Origin: Bacteroidales bacterium UBA3816
GTDB taxonomy: Bacteria; Bacteroidota; Bacteroidia; Bacteroidales; P3
Assembly: GCA_002368955.1 (NCBI GenBank)
Contig: DFDY01000001.1
Location: 1 to 22,472 of the forward strand
Length of the DNA stretch: 22,472 nt
Direction of reading: 5' to 3'
Shown in pieces: positions 16,455-22,472 of this stretch. Every line of letters starts with the position of its first letter. Positions within the stretch are counted from its first letter, which is position 1. The notes beneath the pieces are model-generated. The model was not told the DNA's origin. It saw only the letters and a list, made by a program, of their open reading frames with translations, and searched no databases. Both the position numbers and the translations under genes were made by a program.

Positions 16455-16474
16455 GTTGCAAAAACTTTTGCAAC
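16455..16474. promoter_or_regulatory. 20-bp near-palindrome upstream of the EnvC-like gene
   Basis: GTTGCAAAA (16455-16463) and TTTTGCAAC (16466-16474) are perfect inverted repeats with 2 bases between. It lies just upstream of the presumed promoter, where an operator for a dimeric regulator would be expected. No regulator is identified. Confidence 0.35.
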
Positions 16475-16669
16475 AGCAGATGTTGATAACATCACCGCCT
16501 CCTGCCTGGGTATGCTGAGTCCAGAAGCACACCGCTTCCCAGTCCCTTCCAACACGTTTCTCCATCGCTTCCGACCCGTCAAAGGAACGAACAAGAAAGG
16601 GATAGCATATTGGGGATCAATGGTATTCACACAATTATTGGCCGACTGTATTGCATAAGAGAGATGAAT

Positions 16670-16704
16670 AAAAAAAGACACCTCCAACGGACGACGGAGG
16701 TGCC
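16670..16704 (-). terminator. Intrinsic terminator of the outer-membrane protein gene
   Basis: Read on the minus strand, GGCACCTCC (16704-16696) pairs with GGAGGTGTC (16685-16677) through nine pairs, one of them G-U, around a 10-base loop. Seven T residues (16676-16670) follow at once. It begins 35 bases after the stop codon of the gene at 16739-17443. Confidence 0.85.
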
Positions 16705-16738
16705 ATAGTAGTAGGATCTGAGGATATTAGGAGACCTA

Positions 16739-17443
16739 TCAGATGACCAGACCAAACTTGATGGGGTAGAGACTGCTGTAATCATCCTTCATCATAGAGA
16801 AGGTAGCCACCTGCATGAAGAGGCCTATGCCGCGGATTCTGATGTCCAGGCGGAGGTCAAGTTTGTAGGGGCGCAACTCGTTGCCGAGGTTGGTTTGGTC
16901 TCTATGGTCCTTGCCGTCTACTTTCATCCGGTGTTTCAGGCCGGTGTTGTTGTTGGCGTAGCCGATGGCGGGGATGGCCGAGAGACGGACGCTGAAGAGC
17001 TCTTTTTTGTCGACCCAGCCTATGTGGATGGGCACCTGCACATAGCGGGTGACAAAACGAGTGCTCCAGTCGCCACTTACGTCGGGAGTGCTGGTTTGGA
17101 AGCTGGAGCCAGACCAGGTGACGTAGCTGTCCTTGAACTTATACACGTCGGACTCGTAGCCCAGGCCGATACCGGCGTTGAATTGTTCACGGTTGACAAT
17201 GTAGTAGGAGTAGCTGAGCTGATAGCTGGAGAAGGAGGTGCGGATGGCGGCTGTGCCTTCATTTGCGCCCATGAGCCCGCCGAAGGTGGTGCCGCCCCAG
17301 TTGGTAAAGCCCCAATAGAAATTGAAAGAGGAACGCTCGATGAAAGGGGGAATTCCCTCGGTCGATTTCAGAAGAGTGGCGTTCTCTGCCTTGGCGCCAA
17401 AGGCAAGGGCAGCCATGAGAATGAATACGAATGTCTTTTTCAT
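16739..17443 (-). CDS. Predicted outer-membrane beta-barrel protein
   Basis: This 234-residue protein has a clear signal peptide (residues 1-19, AKA-E). The mature part alternates polar and aromatic/hydrophobic residues in short strands (for example SSYQLSYSYYIV, FNAGIGLGYES, KLDLRLDIRIRG, GLFMQVATFSM), as expected for an outer-membrane barrel of the porin/OMP_b-brl type. It ends in hydrophobic residues (KFGLVI), not in the Phe typical of Proteobacterial porins. It follows the 5'-nucleotidase gene after 52 bp, possibly in the same transcript, and ends at a strong intrinsic terminator. No specific function can be assigned, and the exact number of strands is unclear. Confidence 0.75.
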   Translation of the reverse strand: MKKTFVFILMAALAFGAKAENATLLKSTEGIPPFIERSSFNFYWGFTNWGGTTFGGLMGANEGTAAIRTSFSSYQLSYSYYIVNREQFNAGIGLGYESDVYKFKDSYVTWSGSSFQTSTPDVSGDWSTRFVTRYVQVPIHIGWVDKKELFSVRLSAIPAIGYANNNTGLKHRMKVDGKDHRDQTNLGNELRPYKLDLRLDIRIRGIGLFMQVATFSMMKDDYSSLYPIKFGLVI

Positions 17444-17495
17444 TGTTGATGTATTGTTGTTTTTATTTGACTTAGATGATAAAATGATGGGTTGT

Positions 17496-19091
17496 CTACT
17501 TGAATACTATTCTGCCCTGCGTTTTGTCGTAGGGTGCGGCAATGATGCCGCCCAGATGCTCTGTAATGTATTTTTCCAGGAGCAATAAGTCGGTTGTCTT
17601 TTCGGTAGCAAGCACCTCTTTGTGAGGGAAGTAAATAGCGTCGCCACCGTTGACCAGCACATATTCGCTGCCAGCAATGGTGTAGGTGTCTTCCAGTTCC
17701 AGAGGTTTCTGACCCACCCGCACATTGCTGACACGGTAGGGACCGTCCACACGCAGGAAACGTCCGTTCTTGTCCAGCACCACGCTGGAGGGGATGTTGG
17801 GGTCAATCTCGAAACTGAGGCCGCTCACTTGGGCAAAGCAGCCGTCGGCCTTGGGATATTCGCGCACGGCGGTTTCCAGTGCGTTCAAGAGGTCCTGACC
17901 GGTGGTGCGGATGGCCACAATGCGGTTGGAATAGGGGCAGACGGCATAGAGCTGGTTGTGGGTGATGTTGCCCTCAGGCAAGTTGGCCCGCACCCCGCCG
18001 CCGTTGACCCAGCCAATATCGGTGTGGAGTTCCTCGCGGAAGGCGTCGGCCACCAGATTGCCCAGATTGGTCTCGCGCAGACGCACCACACGGATGTCAT
18101 TCTCCTCGGCAATAAGGTCGTACTGGGTGGTGCCGACCACACGTTTGCCCATGGTTTCGAAATCGTCCTTGATGATGCGCAGCTTCTCGCTCACTGGGGC
18201 ACTGACACAACCCGCGCGGCGCAGGCTGTCCACTGGCAGCAGCCGAGTGCGGATATTGGTCAGGTTCACCTCGTCGGTGGTAGAGGTTGGCAGCACGGCC
18301 ATACCGATGTACTGGAACTGGGTGCCTGTGGAGGTGAGGTTCAGCCGGTTGCCGTCCTTGTCGGCAATGCGGCGACAAGGGATGACATGATGGTCGTGTC
18401 CGTCGAGGACCAAGTCTACCCCGCGCAGCCTTTTGACCACGTCGACAGAGGAGGGCACACCGTCGCTGTCGCCCAAATGGGAGAGCAGCACCACCACTTC
18501 GGCCCCCGAGGCCCGCGCCATGTCGACCGATTGCTGAGCTATGGCAGGCAAATTGTTGGCGCAGAAATTGTACAGATACTGCCCTTCGTCATTCTGAAAG
18601 GCGGTGGGCAGCGAGGTGTAGAGCGTGGTGGGAGTGGTTACGCCCACAAAGGCAACCTTAAGCCCATTGTATTCACGGATGACATAGGGCAGGAAATTGA
18701 AATAATCGGGACGGCTGTTGAGCCGCAGATTGCAGCAAAGCATCGGGGCCGTCAGCATGTTTTCCAGCACCCGCAGTTGGCCTAGGCCATAGTCGAACTC
18801 GTGATTGCCTAGTGCAACAGCGTCGTAGCCCACGGCATTCATCATGCTGATGACGTACTCGCCCTTCGAGGCGGCACCAATCGGGCCGCCAAAGGAGAAG
18901 TCGCCGGCTGACACCACGGCCACCTGACAGCCCTTGCGCTGAAGGCTGTCGCGCAGCCCTGCCAGAACGGGATAGCCGTCCACGGCACAGTGCACGTCGT
19001 TTTCATAAAGGATAACCACATCGCCAGGCTGCTGGGCCATCGCGCCCACAGCCATCAGCAATGCCACAAAGAGGATGGTGAATCTTCTCAT
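17496..19091 (-). CDS. UshA-type 5'-nucleotidase / metallophosphoesterase, exported
   Basis: This 531-residue protein has a calcineurin-like metallophosphatase domain followed by a 5'-nucleotidase C-terminal domain. I chose the ATG at 19091 because MRRFTILFVALLMAVGAMAQ is a compact signal peptide; an ATG four codons earlier (19103) is the alternative. Metal-ligand motifs are ENDVH (30-34), AGDFSFGG (62-69), GNHEFDYG (95-102), LSHLGDSDG (203-211) and DGHDHH (230-235). C-terminal substrate-domain motifs are NLGNLVADAFRE (342-353), NGGGVRANLPEGNITHNQL (363-381) and PYSNRIVAI (386-394). It probably hydrolyses nucleotides or related phosphate esters in the periplasm for salvage. The upstream gene is PPi-phosphofructokinase, separated by a hairpin (19126-19177), and an outer-membrane protein gene follows. 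The exact substrate cannot be read from the sequence. Confidence 0.9.
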   Translation of the reverse strand: MRRFTILFVALLMAVGAMAQQPGDVVILYENDVHCAVDGYPVLAGLRDSLQRKGCQVAVVSAGDFSFGGPIGAASKGEYVISMMNAVGYDAVALGNHEFDYGLGQLRVLENMLTAPMLCCNLRLNSRPDYFNFLPYVIREYNGLKVAFVGVTTPTTLYTSLPTAFQNDEGQYLYNFCANNLPAIAQQSVDMARASGAEVVVLLSHLGDSDGVPSSVDVVKRLRGVDLVLDGHDHHVIPCRRIADKDGNRLNLTSTGTQFQYIGMAVLPTSTTDEVNLTNIRTRLLPVDSLRRAGCVSAPVSEKLRIIKDDFETMGKRVVGTTQYDLIAEENDIRVVRLRETNLGNLVADAFREELHTDIGWVNGGGVRANLPEGNITHNQLYAVCPYSNRIVAIRTTGQDLLNALETAVREYPKADGCFAQVSGLSFEIDPNIPSSVVLDKNGRFLRVDGPYRVSNVRVGQKPLELEDTYTIAGSEYVLVNGGDAIYFPHKEVLATEKTTDLLLLEKYITEHLGGIIAAPYDKTQGRIVFK

Positions 19092-19125
19092 ACAAGTAAA
19101 CATTATAATGGGTAGTGCAATTCAA

Positions 19126-19177
19126 AATTCTGAGTTCTGAACCAGGCGAGTGCACCCAGGTTGCAGAACTCAGAATT
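19126..19177 (-). terminator. Hairpin downstream of the phosphofructokinase gene
   Basis: AATTCTGAGTTCTG (19126-19139) pairs perfectly with CAGAACTCAGAATT (19164-19177). After one bulged G the stem continues with AACC/GGTT (19140-19143 with 19159-19162). It begins 12 bases past the phosphofructokinase stop. Its outer core, AATTCTGAGT, is the same as in the hairpin at 11703-11746. There is no T tract. Confidence 0.65.
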
Positions 19178-19189
19178 CATAATCAGACA

Positions 19190-20428
19190 TTACTCCCAAT
19201 TCAAAATCTTCTTGAAGTCATACTCCTCGGGGTTGGGCAGGTACTTCTTGGCTGCCTCGTAGTCGGCGGGAGTGATGTAGTCCATGATGTCGTTGACATA
19301 GGACATGACCTTGTTGGAGTTGACATTGACCAGGCGTGGCGGAATCTTGCCGGTGGCGGGGTCCTGAAGGTCTTTCAGATACAGTGGCGACACGTTGCCC
19401 TGCTGGTCCACGTAGACCATGCAGCCCGTGCATCCCTGATTGAAGAGGGTGTGCACGCCCATGCCCATAAGGGAACAATAGGTCAGGTCGAAGGCGATGG
19501 GGGTGTGGCAGCGAATTTCATAGCCTACCTCCACCGGGCGCGACTTCACCTTCAGCTTCAGCTGACTCAGCTTGCGGTCAAGCATATCGTTGAAGATATG
19601 GGCCTTGGAGACCTTGCCCAGTTCGGGGTGACCGTGTTCGTCATAGCTGAAATGGACACCGCTGTTCTTGATTTCCTCATCGGAGAGGCTGTGGAAAACG
19701 CCCTCGGAAATCATGGCCGCACCATAGTTGACGCCCATAATCTTACGCTTTACGATGCAGGAAACAACCATGTTGATGATTTTCTCCACGGTGATTTCGG
19801 TCTTGTTGAAGAACTCGGGGATGATGACCATGGGATAATGGCAGGCGCCGGCAATGCCCAATGCAAGGTGGCCGGCCGAGCGGCCCATGGCCGAAACCAC
19901 AAACCAGTTCTCAGAGGTGCGGGCATCTTCCATAACGGCGCTGCAAATGACAGAGCCCTGGGCCTTGGCGCTGTTGTAGCCAAAGGTGGGCGAGCCGTTG
20001 GGCAGCGGCAGGTCGTTGTCGATGGTCTTGGGCACATGGATGTTGGCAATGGGATAGTGCTTGCTTTCCAAGAATTTGGCAATGCGGTTGGCCGTGGAGG
20101 CAGTGTCATCGCCGCCCACGGTGACGAGCAACTTGATGTTGTTGTCTGTGAAGAGGGGCAGGTTGAAACGCTTCTCAAAGTCCTCGTCGGTGGGTTTGAA
20201 GCGACTCATCTTGAGCATGCTGCCGCCCTTATTAAAGATATCGTCGGCCTCAAAGAAATCCAAGTCCTGCATACGGGGCTTGTCGGTGAAGAGGGCACTG
20301 TAGCCACCGTGAAGTCCGATGACACGATAGCCGTCGCGCAAAAAGGTTTTAGCCACTGAGGCAATCACAGTGTTCATTCCGGGGGCGGGACCTCCGCCGC
20401 AAAGTATTGCTATACTTTTCATAACCAT
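19190..20428 (-). CDS. pfp: PPi-dependent 6-phosphofructokinase
   Basis: This 412-residue phosphofructokinase phosphorylates fructose 6-phosphate to fructose 1,6-bisphosphate in cytosolic glycolysis. The N-terminal Gly-rich loop is ILCGGGPAPGMN (8-19). Two signatures point to pyrophosphate rather than ATP as phosphoryl donor: GGDDT (105-109), where ATP enzymes have GGDG, and PKTIDNDL (133-140), where ATP enzymes have PGTIDND. Asp138 of TIDND is the expected catalytic base. MGRSAGHLAL and the substrate region GYEIRCHTP are also present. The start could be Met1 (20428) or Met3 (20422). A good promoter lies at 20483-20513 and a hairpin follows the stop. The gene appears monocistronic. The PPi assignment follows from family knowledge of these residues. 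Confidence 0.93.
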   Translation of the reverse strand: MVMKSIAILCGGGPAPGMNTVIASVAKTFLRDGYRVIGLHGGYSALFTDKPRMQDLDFFEADDIFNKGGSMLKMSRFKPTDEDFEKRFNLPLFTDNNIKLLVTVGGDDTASTANRIAKFLESKHYPIANIHVPKTIDNDLPLPNGSPTFGYNSAKAQGSVICSAVMEDARTSENWFVVSAMGRSAGHLALGIAGACHYPMVIIPEFFNKTEITVEKIINMVVSCIVKRKIMGVNYGAAMISEGVFHSLSDEEIKNSGVHFSYDEHGHPELGKVSKAHIFNDMLDRKLSQLKLKVKSRPVEVGYEIRCHTPIAFDLTYCSLMGMGVHTLFNQGCTGCMVYVDQQGNVSPLYLKDLQDPATGKIPPRLVNVNSNKVMSYVNDIMDYITPADYEAAKKYLPNPEEYDFKKILNWE

Positions 20429-20788
20429 TATAGAATTAATTTCACAATAATAATTCGTTCAACCCTAAGTTGAAACAATTTGCAAAGATACGATTTTTTT
20501 CAGAATAATCAATACATTTTCTAAAATTTAATATTTCTGACAGTTTTCATACCTCACAATTATTCCCAGCCCTATGCATTACAAATTCATCCAAGAAAAA
20601 CAGAACTAGGTGGAGGATTCTTATTGGCCCAGTGTCGCAATTGTGCAGGAAAGGAGGTATGTGGCGGGCCAAAAGAGTTGCTTGTCAGTCATTATTATGG
20701 GGCAATTACCGTAAAGAATAGTTAAAATCGAACGGCACACAATAAAAAGAATTATAGAGCGTTATAACCGAAAAAAATAGCATAGATA
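20429..20788. other. Divergent intergenic region of 360 bp: promoter region, no gene
   Basis: This region separates the divergent phosphofructokinase and lipoprotein genes. It contains the phosphofructokinase promoter (20483-20513). I found no exact TAnnTTTG box for the lipoprotein gene. TTGGCCC (20624-20630) and GGGCCAA (20666-20672) are inverted repeats 35 bases apart and could form a long-loop hairpin of unknown meaning. No open frame without overlap to real genes looks coding. Confidence 0.6.
20483..20513 (-). promoter_or_regulatory. Bacteroidota-type promoter of the phosphofructokinase gene
   Basis: On the minus strand TATCTTTG (20490-20483) matches the -7 consensus TAnnTTTG exactly. 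ATTG (20513-20510), one mismatch from TTTG, stands at the -33 position with a 19-base spacer. The leader to the ATG at 20428 would be about 45-50 bases. Confidence 0.68.
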
Positions 20789-22472
20789 ATGAAACAAGGC
20801 CTCAAAATTCTACTATTAGCCTCACTGGCGATGGCAGCCTGCGGCAAGGATGAAATCACCAATGTGGACAATCCCGTAGTGGACCCCACCGAAGACAACG
20901 ACACCCTCCCCGTAGCCACGGGAACCGTAGCGGTGGTTTTCTCTACCTCTGGCGATGCGACGGTGACCGGCACCGGCAGTGACCTTTCGGCCACCGTGGA
21001 CGGCAACGGCGTAACCATCGTCTACACCGGCAGCGAAATGATTGAATATGACCTCAGCGGCTCGACCAACAACGGCTACCTGAAGATATACAGTACCAAG
21101 AAACAGACCATCGTACTGAACAATGTGAGCATCACCAACCCGAATGGCGCGGCCATCAACGTGCAGGGCACTCAGGCCAGCCCCAATAAGGGCAAGGCAG
21201 TGTATCTGGTGGTGAACGGAAGCAACTCGCTTACCGACGGCACTACCTATAGCTCAACACCCACCGACGAGGACGAGAAAGGGGTGCTCTTTGCCGAAGG
21301 GCAAATCATTGTCAGTGGCAGCGGCTCGCTGACCGTGACGGCCAAGGGCAAGGCGGGCATTGCTTCGGACGACTACGTGCACTTCAACGACAGTCCCACC
21401 GTCACCGTGACCGCCTCGGCAGGGCATGGCGTGCGGGCCAACGACTATGTGCAAGTGTCGGGCGGGACGCTCAACATCAACGTCAGTGCCAACATGAAGA
21501 AAGGCATCAGTTGCGACTCGCTGGTACTCTTTGACGGCGGCAACACCACCATCAACATCACCGGCGGCACCGCCTACGACAGCGACGACGCTGAATACAC
21601 CGGTTCGGCCGGCATCAAGGCCGACTCGGCCTTCCGCATGGAAAATGGCACTCTCACCATCACTAACAGCGGCACTGGCGGCAAAGGCATCAACTGCGAC
21701 GGCTCAGGCACCTTTGCGGGCGGCACCATCAACATCACCTGCACTGGGTCCAACTACGGCTCGTCGGGTGGCAACGGCCACTGGGGCGGCGGAAGCAGCT
21801 CAAACAGCGTTTCGGCCAAAGGCATTAAGTGCGACGGCGACATCACCATCACTGGCGGCACCATCAGTGTCAGTGCCTCCAACCACGAGGGCATTGAGTC
21901 CAAAGGTGTTATCAATATCAGTGGCGGGCATGTCTACAGCTATTCCAAGGACGATGCCATCAACGCGGCTGGCAACATGACCATCAGCGACGGCTTTGTC
22001 TGTGCCCATTCCACTGGCAACGATGGCATGGACGCCAACGGCAACCTATATATCGAAGGCGGCGTGGTTTACGCCATTGGTGCCAACAGCCCCGAAGTGG
22101 CCATCGATGCCAACACTGAAGAGGGTTACAAACTCTATGTCAACGGTGGCACCCTGATAGCTGTGGGCGGCCTCGAACGAGGGTCCTCACTTGGTCAGAC
22201 CTGCTATTCCTCCAGTTCGTGGAACCGAAGCACCTGGTATGCCCTCACGGTGGGCAACGAGGTCTATGCCTTCAAGACCCCGGCCAACGGCGGTTCGCCA
22301 CTGGTGGTGAGCGGCAGCAGCCAGCCCACTCTTGCCTCGGGTGTAAGCGTCAGCGGCGGCACTTCCTATTTCAACGGAACACTAACTGTGAACGGCAACA
22401 TAAGCGGTGGCAGCAACGTCAGCCTTTCCACCTACACCGGTGGTGGCGGCGGTGGCGGCGGTTGGTGGCATT
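20789..22472 (+). CDS. Lipoprotein with carbohydrate-binding beta-helix (Cthe_2159-like), 3' end outside window
   Basis: The frame opens at the ATG at 20789 and runs through the window end without a stop (561 codons visible). The N-terminus MKQGLKILLLASLAMAAC is a lipoprotein signal with lipobox MAAC and lipid-modified Cys18, followed by a short acidic linker. From about residue 50 the protein has short repeats of the form G(G)(T/K)-x-N/T-I-x-(I/V)-x-x, with recurring phrases such as KGI-x-CDG, ITGGT, GIESKG and DDAIN. These are rungs of a right-handed parallel beta-helix. The pattern agrees with the carbohydrate-binding family of Cthe_2159, a polygalacturonan-binding protein of Clostridium thermocellum. 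The visible part ends in a run of eight Gly and two Trp. It probably binds acidic glycans at the outer membrane; the ligand is inferred from the family. Confidence 0.85.
   Translation, partial: MKQGLKILLLASLAMAACGKDEITNVDNPVVDPTEDNDTLPVATGTVAVVFSTSGDATVTGTGSDLSATVDGNGVTIVYTGSEMIEYDLSGSTNNGYLKIYSTKKQTIVLNNVSITNPNGAAINVQGTQASPNKGKAVYLVVNGSNSLTDGTTYSSTPTDEDEKGVLFAEGQIIVSGSGSLTVTAKGKAGIASDDYVHFNDSPTVTVTASAGHGVRANDYVQVSGGTLNINVSANMKKGISCDSLVLFDGGNTTINITGGTAYDSDDAEYTGSAGIKADSAFRMENGTLTITNSGTGGKGINCDGSGTFAGGTINITCTGSNYGSSGGNGHWGGGSSSNSVSAKGIKCDGDITITGGTISVSASNHEGIESKGVINISGGHVYSYSKDDAINAAGNMTISDGFVCAHSTGNDGMDANGNLYIEGGVVYAIGANSPEVAIDANTEEGYKLYVNGGTLIAVGGLERGSSLGQTCYSSSSWNRSTWYALTVGNEVYAFKTPANGGSPLVVSGSSQPTLASGVSVSGGTSYFNGTLTVNGNISGGSNVSLSTYTGGGGGGGGWWH

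Larger units (their letters stand above)
16397..16738. other. Intergenic region of 342 bp: regulatory sites, no gene
   Basis: I see no convincing gene. An 85-codon minus-strand frame (16430-16687) begins inside the terminator of the neighbouring gene and has no recognisable features. The region holds the terminator of the outer-membrane protein gene (16670-16704), a 20-bp near-palindrome (16455-16474) and a possible -7 promoter box for the EnvC-like gene (16419-16426). The stretch from about 16480 to 16665 shows nothing I can assign. Confidence 0.6.

Noticed and set aside
16430..16687. 85-codon minus-strand frame in the intergenic region
   Set aside because: It begins inside an intrinsic terminator, shows no family motif and has mixed composition; chance opening is more likely.
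17622..18785. 387-codon plus-strand frame opposite the 5'-nucleotidase
   Set aside because: Antisense shadow in a GC-rich gene with few reverse stops; no signal, motif or promoter.
19115..20359. 414-codon plus-strand frame opposite phosphofructokinase
   Set aside because: It is the antisense shadow of a gene with clear catalytic motifs; its sequence is V/G/A/H-rich without recognisable domains.
20621..20675. Riboswitch-like leader before the lipoprotein gene
   Set aside because: Only a 7-bp inverted repeat with a 35-base loop is visible; no known riboswitch core can be recognised.

Overview
The window looks like a chromosomal segment of a Bacteroidota bacterium, most likely Bacteroidales. 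Four things point there: two tandem secreted proteins that end in the gliding-motility-type (CHU_C, type B) C-terminal sorting domain of the type IX secretion system; promoter elements of the Bacteroidota form TAnnTTTG; a PPi-type phosphofructokinase; and a GH3/serine-hydrolase fusion of a kind common in this phylum. No tRNA, rRNA, CRISPR array, transposase or integrase was recognised.

Layout, left to right. (1) 1-6482, plus strand: two tandem paralogous cell-surface proteins (the first cut by the window edge) carrying Cys-containing 'GCDS' repeats and a T9SS sorting domain, then a large YfhO-family membrane protein. The block closes with a 15-bp perfect hairpin. (2) 6567-7520, plus strand: a family 2 glycosyltransferase. 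(3) 7576-11674: a visibly AT-richer block. Two CDP-glycerol/CDP-ribitol-type polyol-phosphate transferases (minus strand) diverge from an IspD/TarI-like cytidylyltransferase and a short-chain dehydrogenase (plus strand). The content resembles a split Haemophilus Acs1/Bcs1 (CDP-ribitol synthesis) plus teichoic-acid-type polymerases, so it may make a polyol-phosphate surface polymer. It is bracketed by two strong palindromic hairpins. (4) 11734-16396, minus strand: an operon-like run of an EnvC-like divisome/LytM protein, a GH3-beta-lactamase fusion and a sugar-transfer-associated ATP-grasp protein. These are envelope and peptidoglycan functions. (5) 16739-20428, minus strand: an outer-membrane beta-barrel protein, a UshA-type 5'-nucleotidase and PPi-dependent phosphofructokinase. 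(6) 20789 to the window end, plus strand: a lipoprotein with a Cthe_2159-like carbohydrate-binding beta-helix, open at the right edge.

Most genes concern the cell envelope: surface adhesin-like proteins, polysaccharide or polyol-phosphate assembly, and peptidoglycan turnover. The most interesting candidate system is the putative CDP-ribitol polymer cassette (7576-11674) with its neighbouring glycosyltransferase, YfhO protein and ATP-grasp protein. Other points of note are a 558-bp nearly identical tract shared by the tandem surface-protein genes, a family of related palindromic hairpins at operon ends, and a GH3-serine hydrolase fusion that lacks the usual middle domain. All assignments come from reading motifs by eye; no database search was run.
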